DNA from: Pseudomonas sp. QS1027
Lineage (GTDB): Bacteria; Pseudomonadota; Gammaproteobacteria; Pseudomonadales; Pseudomonadaceae
Assembly: GCF_002814235.1 (NCBI RefSeq)
Contig: NZ_PHSU01000014.1
Span: 186,001-250,000, forward strand
Length of the DNA stretch: 64,000 nucleotides
Direction: 5' to 3'
Position 1 is the first letter of the stretch. Each line of letters starts with the position of its first letter. A model generated the notes under the pieces. The model was given only the letters and a program-made list of their open reading frames with translations, did not search any database and was not told the origin of the DNA. Made by a program: the position numbers and the translations under genes. Positions 26,946 to 35,423 of this stretch are shown here, in pieces.

Positions 26946-27004
26946 GTCGGGAGCGGGCGGGGTATTATGTCCGCCACTCAGGCCCGCATGCCCCGGTACC
27001 GCCC

Positions 27005-27889
27005 ATGAAGCTCGACCCCGTCTCCTTGCGACTCTTTGTCAGTGTCATCGAAGAGGGCACCATTGCTGCCGCCGCCAAGCGCGAACATATCGCCGCGGCG
27101 GCGGTGAGCAAGCGCCTCAGTGAACTGGAAGAGTTGCTGGAGTCGAAGCTGCTCAACCGCACCAACAAGGGCATCACCCCCACCGACGCCGGGCTGTCGC
27201 TGCTGTTCATGGCCCGCAGCGCGCTGAACAATCTCAATGAAATCGTCGTGCAGATGCGCGATTACTCCCATGGTCGGCGTGGTTCGGTGCACGTCCTTGC
27301 CAATATCTCGGCCATCACCCAGTTCATGCCGGGGCTGGTCAAGTCGTTCATGACCGCCTACCCGCTGATCAACATCAGCCTGGAAGAACAGCAGAGCCTG
27401 GCGATTACCAAGGCGGTGGCGGAAAACCGTGCCGAGATCGGCATTTTCACCCGTCTGCCCCACGGCGCGGATATCGAGGTGTTTCCGTTTCGCAGCGATC
27501 GGTTGGTGTTGCTGGTGCCCGACGATCACCCGTTGGCGGTACGGGAATCGGTCAGCTTCGGTGAGACCCTGGATTACGAATGCGTCGCCTTGCGCAGTGG
27601 CACTCACCTGAATTTCCAGTTGATCAAGGCGGCCAACGACCTGGGCCGTTCGCTGAAAATCCGCATGGAAGTGTCCAGCTACGATGCGCTGTGCCTGATG
27701 GTGCAGGCCGGGGTGGGCATCGGCATCATGCCCCAGGGTAGCGTGGGGATTTACAACCTGAGCAGGACTCGGATGGTCGGGCTCGATGAAACCTGGGCCT
27801 GCCGTGAACTCAGTGTCTGTGTGAGGTCGCGCGAGGCGTTGTCGGTCGCGGCGGGACTGTTTCTCGAGCACCTGATCGCGGAACGCTGA
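27005..27889 (+). CDS. LysR-family transcriptional regulator of the maleate module
   Basis: A 294-residue regulator. The N-terminal winged helix begins MKLDPVSLRLFVSVIEEGTI and has the recognition region REHIAAAAVSKRLSELEELL. The effector-binding domain follows from about residue 90 (GSVHVLANISAITQFMPGLV). The start was chosen to give the standard LysR N-terminus. It is co-directional with the transporter and isomerase and 59 bp downstream, so it is likely in the same transcript and may regulate it; LysR genes are more often divergent from their targets. Confidence 0.88.
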   Translation: MKLDPVSLRLFVSVIEEGTIAAAAKREHIAAAAVSKRLSELEELLESKLLNRTNKGITPTDAGLSLLFMARSALNNLNEIVVQMRDYSHGRRGSVHVLANISAITQFMPGLVKSFMTAYPLINISLEEQQSLAITKAVAENRAEIGIFTRLPHGADIEVFPFRSDRLVLLVPDDHPLAVRESVSFGETLDYECVALRSGTHLNFQLIKAANDLGRSLKIRMEVSSYDALCLMVQAGVGIGIMPQGSVGIYNLSRTRMVGLDETWACRELSVCVRSREALSVAAGLFLEHLIAER

Positions 27890-27912
27890 CCGTCAGCGCC
27901 CCGCGTAGGGGC

Positions 27913-29355
27913 TTATTGGTGCGCGCCGGCGCGCTTGAGCAGGCGCTTGCAACGTTCGGACAAGTGAAACACGTGCAACTGCTTGCCGGCCTTCTCGTAA
28001 CGCTCGCGCAGGGTCTTCAAGGCGGCAATGGCCGAGTAGTCGACGAAGTTCAGGTGACGGCAGTCGAGGGTCACCTGGGCCGGGTCGTTGGCCGGGTCGA
28101 ATTGATTGAGAAAGGGCGCCGTCGAAGCAAAGAACAGAGTGCCATGCAGCCGATAGAGCTTGCTGCCGTCGGCCTCCAGGTGGCTGTCGGCGTAAAGTTC
28201 CCGGGCTTGCTGCCAGGCGAAGTTGAGTGCGGCGACGACGATCCCGCAGAGCACGGCGGTGGCCAGGTCGGTGAACACGGTGATGACGGTTACGGCGACG
28301 ATCACCAGTACGTCATTCAGCGGCACTTTGTTCACGACCCGCAGCGAGGCCCAGGCGAAGGTCTGCTGCGCGACCACGAACATGACCCCGACCAGCGCGG
28401 CCAGCGGGATACGTTCGATAAAGGGCGAGAGAAACAGGATGAACAGCAGGATCATCACCCCGGCGACGACACCGGACAGCCGACCGCGGCCACCGGAACT
28501 GAGGTTGATCACGGTCTGGCCGATCATGGCGCAGCCGCCCATGCCGCCGAACAGGCCGGACACCATATTGGCCACGCCCAGTGCCGCGCACTCACGGTCC
28601 GGGTAACCGCGGCTTTCGGTGATTTCGTCGGTCAGGTTCAGGGTCAGCAGGGTTTCCAGCAGGCCGACCATGGCCATCAGGAATGCATAGGGGGCGACGA
28701 TCCGCAGGGTTTCCAGGTTCCATGGCAGTTGCGGCAGGGCCAGCACCGGTAGGCCACCGGCAATATGCGCCATATCGCCGAGGGTGCGGGTCGGCAGGTC
28801 GAGCAGGTACACCGCCAGGCCCACGCCGAGGATCGCCACCAGCGCCGGGGGGACGGTTCGGGTCAGGCGCGGCAATAGATAGACAATGGCCATGGTCAGC
28901 AGCACCAGCCCGGTCATCAGGTACAGCGGCGTGCCGCTCAGCCAGGTTTCGCCGCTCTTGAAATGTTCCAGCTGGGCCAGGGCGATGATGATTGCCAGGC
29001 CGTTGACGAAGCCGAGCATCACCGGGTGCGGCACCATGCGCACCAGCTTGCCCAGGCGCAGCAGGCCGAAGGCGAGCATGATCAACCCGCCCAGCAGCAC
29101 GGTGGCGAGCAGGTACTGCACACCGTGTTGCACCACCAGTGCGACGATCACCACGGCCATCGAGCCGGCCGCACCGGAGATCATGCCCGGGCGTCCGCCC
29201 AACAAGGCGGTCAGGGTGCAGATGATAAAGGCGCCGTACAGGCCCATCAGCGGATTGAGGTGGGCCACCAGGGCGAAGGCGACGCATTCGGGCAGCAAGG
29301 CAAAGGCGGTGGTCAGTCCGGCCAGGGCATCGGCGCGCAGGCGTTGGGGTTTCAT
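27913..29355 (-). CDS. SulP-family anion permease with STAS domain
   Basis: A 480-residue inner-membrane transporter of the SLC26/SulP family (sulfate, bicarbonate or dicarboxylate anions). The N-terminus RADALAGLTTAFALLPECVAF is the family signature around TM1, followed by about ten more helices. The cytoplasmic STAS domain begins near residue 400 (KLYRLHGTLFFASTAPFLNQF) and has the core VTLDCRHLNFVDYSAIAALK. Convergent with the LysR gene to its left. The substrate cannot be read from sequence. Confidence 0.88.
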   Translation of the reverse strand: MKPQRLRADALAGLTTAFALLPECVAFALVAHLNPLMGLYGAFIICTLTALLGGRPGMISGAAGSMAVVIVALVVQHGVQYLLATVLLGGLIMLAFGLLRLGKLVRMVPHPVMLGFVNGLAIIIALAQLEHFKSGETWLSGTPLYLMTGLVLLTMAIVYLLPRLTRTVPPALVAILGVGLAVYLLDLPTRTLGDMAHIAGGLPVLALPQLPWNLETLRIVAPYAFLMAMVGLLETLLTLNLTDEITESRGYPDRECAALGVANMVSGLFGGMGGCAMIGQTVINLSSGGRGRLSGVVAGVMILLFILFLSPFIERIPLAALVGVMFVVAQQTFAWASLRVVNKVPLNDVLVIVAVTVITVFTDLATAVLCGIVVAALNFAWQQARELYADSHLEADGSKLYRLHGTLFFASTAPFLNQFDPANDPAQVTLDCRHLNFVDYSAIAALKTLRERYEKAGKQLHVFHLSERCKRLLKRAGAHQ

Positions 29356-29437
29356 GGCGTACCTGAAAGACGAGCCGGCAGGGCCGGCGGCGAAAAGAAG
29401 GGGGCGGATGGTACGCAATTGAATGCGTGGCGGCCAG

Positions 29438-30304
29438 TTAGCGCAGTTCGGCCAGGCTCGCCTGGATCAACTCGGACAGTTGCCGCACCGCCGTTGTCGG
29501 CGCCGCCACGGCCTGGTGCAGCACATAGCCGAGCATCGGCAGCGGCGGCAGGCTTTCAATCACCGCAAGCTGAGGGGGCAGGCCGATACGGGTGCGCAAG
29601 GTGACGCCGAGCCCCGCCGACACGGCAGCCCAGATGCCACTGACGCTTGGGCTGGTCAGCGCCACTCGCCAGGGGATATGCGCCTGGTCCAGGGCGTTGG
29701 TTGCCGCACTGCGCAAAATGCACGGCGCGTCAAATACCACCAGGGGCAAAGGCAGGTTGTCGGCTGGGGAGGGCGCCGGCAACTCGCGCGAGCCGATCCA
29801 GTGCATCCGGGTTTCACCGAGACGCGTGGCGTGAGGTGTGCTGGAGGCGGTTTCCCAGGCCAGCGCCAGGTCCAGGCGGTCATTCTCGATCATCGCCAGC
29901 AGTTCGGCGTTGCGGGCGATACTGACCTCCAGGCTGACCCGTGGGTGGACCCTGGAAAAGCGCCGCAGCACGTCACTGAGCAGGTGCTCGGCGAAATCGT
30001 CCTGCAAGCCGATGCATACCGTGCCTTCGATGCGGGCACCTTGCAGGCTGCTGAAAATCTCGTCGTTCAGTTCCAGCAGGCGTCGGGCGTGACTGAGCAG
30101 GGATTCGCCCGCTGCCGAGAGGATCAGACCGCGACCCGACTTGACCAGCACGGCGCTGCCGACCTGGCTTTCGAGTTTCTTCAGTTGGGCACTGACCGCC
30201 GAGGTCGAGCGGCCAAGACGGTCCGCCGCCTTGGCAAAGCTGCCGAGCTCGACACCGGCGACAAAGGTGCGCAGTACATCAAGGTCGAAGGTGGGGTGGC
30301 GCAT
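29438..30304 (-). CDS. LysR-family transcriptional regulator
   Basis: A 288-residue LysR protein. The helix-turn-helix is FVAGVELGSFAKAADRLGRSTSAVSAQLKKLE, given here as FAKAADRLGRSTSAVSA for its core. The substrate domain opens GTVCIGLQDDFAEHLL. It is divergent from the tautomerase-family gene 110 bp away, a common arrangement in which LysR controls the partner gene. The inducer is unknown. Confidence 0.88.
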   Translation of the reverse strand: MRHPTFDLDVLRTFVAGVELGSFAKAADRLGRSTSAVSAQLKKLESQVGSAVLVKSGRGLILSAAGESLLSHARRLLELNDEIFSSLQGARIEGTVCIGLQDDFAEHLLSDVLRRFSRVHPRVSLEVSIARNAELLAMIENDRLDLALAWETASSTPHATRLGETRMHWIGSRELPAPSPADNLPLPLVVFDAPCILRSAATNALDQAHIPWRVALTSPSVSGIWAAVSAGLGVTLRTRIGLPPQLAVIESLPPLPMLGYVLHQAVAAPTTAVRQLSELIQASLAELR

Positions 30305-30413
30305 GGAAGATCATCCACTTATTTGGGATTGTGGGTTCTGTCTAATCTGATATTCGGAACTATCGTGGCTGGTTAACCTGCCTCCGTCAAATCAACAGTT
30401 TGTTGGAGGTTGT

Positions 30414-30788
30414 ATGCCTTTCGCCCGTATTTCCCTGCATCGGGGCAAGTCCTCCGAGTACCTTCTCCGGTTGTCCGAGGAACTGCATGAGGCCCTGGTG
30501 GAGAGCTTCGAGGTGCCGGCTACCGATCGCTTCCAGGTGATTCATCAGCATGAGGTGGGTGAGCTGATCTTCGATCGCGACTACCTGGGCGGGCCGCGCA
30601 GTGAGGACTTTGTGCTGATTGCGATCACTGCGGGGCGCATCCGGGATACCGCGACGAAACAGCGCTTTTATCGGCGACTGGTGGAGCGGCTAAGGGTGGC
30701 GCCTGGGATTGATCCGGAAGATGTGATGGTGGTGATCAGCACTACCCAGGCGGATGAGTGGTCGTTTGGGGGAGGGCGGGGTAACTGA
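30414..30788 (+). CDS. Tautomerase-superfamily protein
   Basis: A 124-residue protein beginning MPFARISLHRGKSSEY. Removal of Met would expose the N-terminal proline that acts as catalytic base in 4-oxalocrotonate tautomerase and relatives. The segment VPATDRFQVIHQHEVGELIF and the length fit the longer tautomerase family often paired with a LysR regulator. The start has GGAGG about 5 bp upstream (GTTGGAGGTTGT). The physiological substrate is unknown; single genes of this type in Pseudomonas are often annotated only by fold. Confidence 0.85.
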   Translation: MPFARISLHRGKSSEYLLRLSEELHEALVESFEVPATDRFQVIHQHEVGELIFDRDYLGGPRSEDFVLIAITAGRIRDTATKQRFYRRLVERLRVAPGIDPEDVMVVISTTQADEWSFGGGRGN

Positions 30789-30812
30789 CTGTCCGACCGG
30801 CGCCAACGCTGT

Positions 30813-30865
30813 CTTGTGGGCGCTGTGGCGCTAAAAGCTTCGCGGGCAAGCACCGCTCCCACAGG
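30813..30865. repeat. REP-like inverted repeat, degenerate
   Basis: TTGTGGGCG at 30814-30822 faces CGCTCCCACAG at 30854-30864, enclosing GCGGGCAAG. This is the GCGGGCAAGC...GCTCCCACA type of Pseudomonas intergenic repeat. It lies between the tautomerase and LysE genes and may end the former's transcript. Confidence 0.65.
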
Positions 30866-30998
30866 TCTTCCGTCGTATGCGGATTCTCGACTCGACACGG
30901 ACCTCGTGACTGTTATGCCCGAATCGTTGCCGGCTGTTCCTGCTGCGCAGTGTTCAACCACGCTAAGGTGGGGGCCTTCCTTGCCGAGTGTGGTGATC

Positions 30999-31628
30999 AT
31001 GATCGACCTTTCTTCCCTGGCGGTATTCGCGGCCGCCGTGACGATGTTGCTGGTGATTCCCGGGCCCAACATGGCCTTTGTCACAACCCATGCCCTGTCC
31101 CATGGCTGGAAAGGCGGGTTCGCGGCAGCGTTGGGGATCAGCCTGGCGGATCTGTTGATGACCGCAGCGGTCGGTGCCGGGGTTGGCGCGCTGGTCATGA
31201 GCTGGGCGCCGGCGTTCGAGTTGATTCGCTGGGCCGGCGCGGCCTATCTGCTGTGGCTGGCCTGGGTGGCGTTGAAGTCGACGGCGCCTGCAGCGCAAGG
31301 TCAGGCGCCGCTGGGTTCGATGCGCTCGATCTTTATCCGGGCTACGCTGAACAGCCTGCTCAATCCCAAGGCCCTGCTGTTTTTCATGGTCTTCCTGCCC
31401 CAGTTCGTCAATCTCGAGCACGGTGGTATCACTTTGCAGCTGGTCGGGCTGGGCATCCTGCTGGCGCTGATCGCCCTGGTTTTTCACTCGTTGCTGGCGC
31501 TCTTTGCCAACCTGGTGCGTAACCGCTTACCGAGTGGCGGTGTGTCCCGGCGCCTGGGCAGCTACGGTTTTGCCGCCGTGATGGCGGGGCTGGCGGCACG
31601 CCTGGTGCTGCTCAACCGCCCGACCTAG
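30999..31628 (+). CDS. LysE/RhtB-family amino-acid exporter
   Basis: A 209-residue inner-membrane protein with about six hydrophobic helices. It starts MIDLSSLAVFAAAVTMLLV, has the family motif IPGPNMAFVTTHALSHGWKGG in TM1/loop1 (PGPNM is the landmark) and LLNPKALLFFMVFLPQFV in the middle. The upstream reading frame continues to 30816 but runs into the REP-like repeat, so the later ATG is preferred. The family exports lysine, threonine, homoserine lactone or similar metabolites; the substrate here is not known. Confidence 0.88.
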   Translation: MIDLSSLAVFAAAVTMLLVIPGPNMAFVTTHALSHGWKGGFAAALGISLADLLMTAAVGAGVGALVMSWAPAFELIRWAGAAYLLWLAWVALKSTAPAAQGQAPLGSMRSIFIRATLNSLLNPKALLFFMVFLPQFVNLEHGGITLQLVGLGILLALIALVFHSLLALFANLVRNRLPSGGVSRRLGSYGFAAVMAGLAARLVLLNRPT

Positions 31629-31705
31629 GCAAGACCGGTTATCATGGGCGGCCCTTGGCTGCTGACTGCCGAGGGTGCGCCTCAACCCTCGGAGCCCGAT
31701 GTTCG

Positions 31706-32395
31706 ATGTCCACGATCACCTTGTTTGAAACCCCGCCCCCGGAGTCGATCCACAGCCAGATCCAGCAGATGGTCGTCGATTACGTCACCGACGTCAGCCA
31801 GGTGGCCATTGCGCCGAGCAATCCGCTCTACAACCTCTATCAGTATGGCGTCGGTTATGAGGTGCATCTCTATCTGCAGGCGATGGATGGCTCCAAGGGC
31901 CTGGCCGTCGAATTGATCGTGGCAACCGATGCGCAGGACTCCGAGAAGGTTGTCGGTTTCCTGCTGTATCTGCCGGTCAAGGATGATCCCCAAGCCTGCT
32001 CGATCGCTTATATGGCGGTACGTGAAGGCCATCGGCGCCAGGGCGTGGCGCGGGGAATGCTGGGGCAGGTGCTCGAACGTTATCCCCATGCGGAACTGGC
32101 CTGCGTCGTCGGCAAGGTGCCGGTGTTCGAGGCCCTGGGTTTCCAGGTGCTGGCCGCGCGCGGGCCGCAGGTGTTGATGAATACCCGCGACCACGGCACC
32201 GACGGGCTGGTGGCGGTGCTGGATATCGCGCCGATCTATCGTTCGCTGGAGGTGCGACAGATTCATGCCTATCTGCTGCAACAGCACGGCAAGCGCGCGA
32301 TGGTCGACGCCGAGAAGCAGCGTGACCGCCAACTCGACCAGATGACCCGCCACGCCAGGGCTTTTGTCCTGGAGCGGCTGGGGGACCATCAATAG
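31706..32395 (+). CDS. GNAT-family N-acetyltransferase
   Basis: A 229-residue protein. The acetyl-CoA-binding region is in the middle: SIAYMAVREGHRRQGVARGML contains the Q/R-x-x-G-x-A-type loop (RRQGVARG), preceded by strand VVGFLLYLPV. The N-terminal 70 and C-terminal 60 residues are outside the core; the C-terminal part is rich in Arg, Gln and Asp and probably helical. It is convergent with the CAP-domain gene, with no gap between the stops. The acceptor substrate is unknown. Confidence 0.82.
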   Translation: MSTITLFETPPPESIHSQIQQMVVDYVTDVSQVAIAPSNPLYNLYQYGVGYEVHLYLQAMDGSKGLAVELIVATDAQDSEKVVGFLLYLPVKDDPQACSIAYMAVREGHRRQGVARGMLGQVLERYPHAELACVVGKVPVFEALGFQVLAARGPQVLMNTRDHGTDGLVAVLDIAPIYRSLEVRQIHAYLLQQHGKRAMVDAEKQRDRQLDQMTRHARAFVLERLGDHQ

Positions 32396-33247
32396 TTACG
32401 GGGTGCCGAACATCGCGGTCCAGTAGATCCCCGAATCGCTCTTCGGGTCCACCACATAGGCGGCGCCCAGCTCGCGGAATTGGGGATTCATCAGGTTGGC
32501 GCAGTGCCCCGGACTGGCCAGCCAGCCGTCGACCACCTTGCGCGTGGTGTCCTGCCCGGCGGCGATATTCTCGCCGATCAACTGGCCGTTGTAGCCCGCC
32601 AGTTCAGCCCGATCCCCCGGCATGCGCCCATCACGGTCCTTGTGGTCGAAGAAGTTGTTGTTGGCCATATTCCGGCTATGGCCTTCAGCGGCGCTCGCCA
32701 ATACCGCGTTCCAGGCCAGGGGCGTGGTGGCGGCAAACGCCTGGCCGCCACATTGGCGCGCTTGCGTACGGGCGCTGTTGATCTGTTCGAGCAGCTTCTG
32801 GCCTTCGGCCTGCCAGTCCCCCAGGCGCGCGCTCAGCAGCGGTCGCGCCAGCACGATGCGCCATTCACGCCCCTCGCGGTTGACACCGATGTCGACGAAC
32901 TGCGGGTTCAGCACCACCTGGCAGAAACTTTCCTGCACGGCTTTCATCGCCGCCGCCGCATCGCGGGGCCCCGAGAGGCTGATGGCCTGCACGCTGACCA
33001 TCGGATAGGCCTTGGCGCTCAGCGCCTGCTGCAAGTCGCCCGGGCTATTGATGGGCAACACCAGGCGGGGGTCACGGGTCAGGGGCGGCAACTCCAGTGA
33101 TACCTGGCTCGCGCAACGCTGCGCCTGGCTGCGGTAGTGGTTGATCGAATCAACCAGTTGCGCCTGATCGGCAGGATCGGCGCTGGCCGCGAATACCGGG
33201 CCCAGCGTCAGTGTGGCCAGACCGATAAGTGATGATATGAAGCGCAT
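32396..33247 (-). CDS. Exported CAP-domain (SCP/PR1-like) protein with a degenerate second copy
   Basis: A 283-residue secreted protein. A signal peptide (MRFISSLIGLATLTLGPVFA) ends near ASA. The C-terminal half is a CAP domain with LAWNAVLASAAEGHSRNMA, FFDHKDRDG, IGENIAAGQ, SPGHCANLMNP and YWTAMFG, keeping both metal-site histidines. The N-terminal half looks like a worn copy: SINHYRSQAQRCASQ matches INSARTQARQCGGQ, and LNPQFVDIGVNREGREW matches MNPQFRELGAAYVV, but the histidines are gone. I start at 33247 because GGGAG sits 6 bp before it; the ATG at 33253 directly abuts that GGGAG. Confidence 0.85.
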   Translation of the reverse strand: MRFISSLIGLATLTLGPVFAASADPADQAQLVDSINHYRSQAQRCASQVSLELPPLTRDPRLVLPINSPGDLQQALSAKAYPMVSVQAISLSGPRDAAAAMKAVQESFCQVVLNPQFVDIGVNREGREWRIVLARPLLSARLGDWQAEGQKLLEQINSARTQARQCGGQAFAATTPLAWNAVLASAAEGHSRNMANNNFFDHKDRDGRMPGDRAELAGYNGQLIGENIAAGQDTTRKVVDGWLASPGHCANLMNPQFRELGAAYVVDPKSDSGIYWTAMFGTP

Positions 33248-33657
33248 GGACATCTCCCGGGGGCGGACTGCGCCCATGATGCCGGATTTCCCACGGCAGG
33301 CGCACTTGAACCTTGGTCAGCTTATCCTACAATTCCGGTAGGTTTTTTCTGTGTAAAGGCGAGGCGTTTTCATCAAGTCACGTAGCTGAGGTATTATGTC
33401 GCAGCACGGAAGCGTCTAGCGTGCCTATCCGAGGTGACCGGACGTCGAAGGAATCGAGAAAAAAGCCTCACGGGCTGAGTCGCATGAGCTGACAGATTGC
33501 GCTCATCGGCCAGGTCCGGGCAGGGGCAAACAAAATGAGTGTCACCCAACGTAGCTGAAGCCAATGACTAATAAAAAGTCAGCGCAGGAGGGACATGAAC
33601 GTGAGGCCGGTGCTTTTTCATGGGCCTTGTATGTCTACCTATCCTAGGTATTACTGA
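33248..33657. other. 410-bp intergenic region upstream of mqo
   Basis: No gene is apparent. It holds divergent promoters for the CAP-protein gene and mqo, a terminator-like hairpin (33326-33348) and a short sequence at 33411 that recurs at 57481. The remaining 240 bp before mqo show no structure I can interpret. Confidence 0.5.
33326..33348 (+). terminator. Terminator-like hairpin far upstream of mqo
   Basis: CCTAC at 33326-33330 pairs with GTAGG at 33338-33342, followed directly by TTTTTT. It reads as a short intrinsic terminator on the plus strand, yet the upstream gene is on the minus strand. It could end a small transcript or attenuate a long mqo leader. Confidence 0.4.
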
Positions 33658-35304
33658 ATGTTGAAGAAACTGAACACAGCGCTGCTGGGGCTGGCGGTGT
33701 CGATGGGCGCGATGTCCGTACACGCGGCCGAGACAAAAAAAGTCGATGTGCTGCTCATCGGCGGGGGCATCATGAGTTCGACCCTGGGGATCTGGCTCAA
33801 TGAATTGCAGCCGGATTGGTCGATGGAAATGGTCGAGCGCCTCGATGGCGTCGCCGAAGAAAGCTCCAATGGCTGGAACAACGCCGGTACCGGTCACTCG
33901 GCCCTGGCCGAATCGAACTACACGCCTTACGACAAGAACGGCAAGATCGATATCTCCAAGGCGATCGAGATCAACGAATCGTTCCAGATCACCCGTCAGT
34001 TCCTCTCCTGGCAGGTTCGTCAGGGCGTGCTGAAGAACCCGCATTCGTTCATCAACTCGACGCCGCACATGAGCTTCATGTGGGGGGACGACAACGTCAA
34101 GTTCCTCAAGGATCGCTACGCGGCCCTGCAGACCAGCCCGCTGTTCAGCGGCATGCAGTACACCGAAGATCAGGAACAGATCAAGAAGTGGGTCCCGCTG
34201 ATGATGGAAGGGCGTGATCCGAAGCAGAAGATCGCGGCGACCTGGACACCTATCGGCACCGACGTGAACTTTGGCGAAATCACCCGCCAGTACGTCGCTT
34301 ACCTGCAGGCCCAGCCTAACTTCAAGCTGAAGCTGTCCAGCGAAGTGCAGGACATCAAGCGCAATGACGACGGCACCTGGCGCGTCACCTACAAGAACCT
34401 GAAGGACGGCAGCGAAACCGCGGCCGACGCCAAGTTCGTCTTCATCGGTGCCGGTGGCGGTGCGCTGCACCTGCTGCAGAAATCCGGTATCCCTGAAGCC
34501 AATGACTACGCGGCCTTCCCGGTCGGCGGTTCGTTCCTGGTGACCGATAACCAGGACATCGCCCTCAAGCATATGGCCAAGGCCTATGGTATTGCTTCGA
34601 CCGGCGCGCCACCCATGTCGGTTCCGCACCTGGACACCCGTGTGCTGGACGGCAAGCGCGTGATCCTGTTCGGGCCATTCGCGACCTTCTCCACCAAGTT
34701 CCTGAAGAACGGTTCGTACTTCGACCTGTTGACCAGCACCACCACCCACAACGTCTGGCCGATGACCCGCGTGGGCATCGAGCAGTACCCGCTGGTGGAG
34801 TACCTGGCCGGTCAGTTGATGATGTCGGATGACGACCGCTTCAACGCCCTGAAAGAATACTTCCCTGAAGCGAAGAAAGAAGACTGGCGCCTGTGGCAAG
34901 CCGGTCAGCGCGTGCAGATCATCAAGCGTGACGAAGAGAAGGGCGGCGTCCTGAAACTCGGCACCGAGGTGGTCACCGCCAAGGACAACAGCATCGCCGG
35001 CCTGCTGGGCGCGTCGCCTGGTGCTTCCACCGCCGCGCCGATCATGCTGACCATTCTGGAACGGGTCTTCAAGGACCAGGTCGCGACGCCTGCCTGGCAG
35101 GAAAAACTGCACCAGATCGTGCCAAGCTACGGCACCAAGCTGAACGGCAACCCGGCAGCAGTCCAGAAGGAATGGGACTACACGGCTGAAATACTGCAAC
35201 TGACCAAGCCTCCGGTGATCGGTCAGACCGCCGCTGCGCCAGCCGCACCGGCCGCCACTGACAAGCCAAAGGCCGACACCCCAGCGGCTGACATGGCGCT
35301 GTAA
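33658..35304 (+). CDS. mqo: Malate:quinone oxidoreductase with N-terminal signal peptide
   Basis: A 548-residue FAD enzyme that oxidises malate to oxaloacetate with electrons to quinone. The dinucleotide-binding motif [19 protein letters not shown] is preceded by about 25 residues that look like a signal peptide ([20 protein letters not shown], then VHA before AETKK). Core Mqo segments are [46 protein letters not shown] and [16 protein letters not shown]. The C-terminal 35 residues are Ala/Pro/Lys rich and outside the conserved core. Classic Mqo acts on the cytoplasmic face, so a secreted or anchored form is unusual. A strong terminator follows. Confidence 0.93.
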   Translation: MLKKLNTALLGLAVSMGAMSVHAAETKKVDVLLIGGGIMSSTLGIWLNELQPDWSMEMVERLDGVAEESSNGWNNAGTGHSALAESNYTPYDKNGKIDISKAIEINESFQITRQFLSWQVRQGVLKNPHSFINSTPHMSFMWGDDNVKFLKDRYAALQTSPLFSGMQYTEDQEQIKKWVPLMMEGRDPKQKIAATWTPIGTDVNFGEITRQYVAYLQAQPNFKLKLSSEVQDIKRNDDGTWRVTYKNLKDGSETAADAKFVFIGAGGGALHLLQKSGIPEANDYAAFPVGGSFLVTDNQDIALKHMAKAYGIASTGAPPMSVPHLDTRVLDGKRVILFGPFATFSTKFLKNGSYFDLLTSTTTHNVWPMTRVGIEQYPLVEYLAGQLMMSDDDRFNALKEYFPEAKKEDWRLWQAGQRVQIIKRDEEKGGVLKLGTEVVTAKDNSIAGLLGASPGASTAAPIMLTILERVFKDQVATPAWQEKLHQIVPSYGTKLNGNPAAVQKEWDYTAEILQLTKPPVIGQTAAAPAAPAATDKPKADTPAADMAL

Positions 35305-35311
35305 GACCCGG

Positions 35312-35387
35312 CCTCGCTTCGGCGAGGTGCTGCAGACCGAAGAACACCCATTGCCCGCTCTTGCGACCGGCCAGTGGGTGTTTTTTT
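35312..35387 (+). terminator. Tandem hairpins ending mqo
   Basis: The first is a UUCG-tetraloop hairpin (CCTCGC at 35312-35317 with GCGAGG at 35322-35327), 8 bp after the stop. The second pairs AACACCCA (35343-35350) with TGGGTGTT (35375-35382) and runs into seven T residues at 35381-35387. The second is a typical intrinsic terminator. Confidence 0.8.
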
Positions 35388-35423
35388 ATGTCCGCGAAAA
35401 AGGCTTTCGGCGAGTGACGCAGG

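Noticed and set aside
33568..35199. 543-residue antisense frame over mqo
   Set aside because: No start signal or recognisable motif; mqo on the plus strand is unambiguous.
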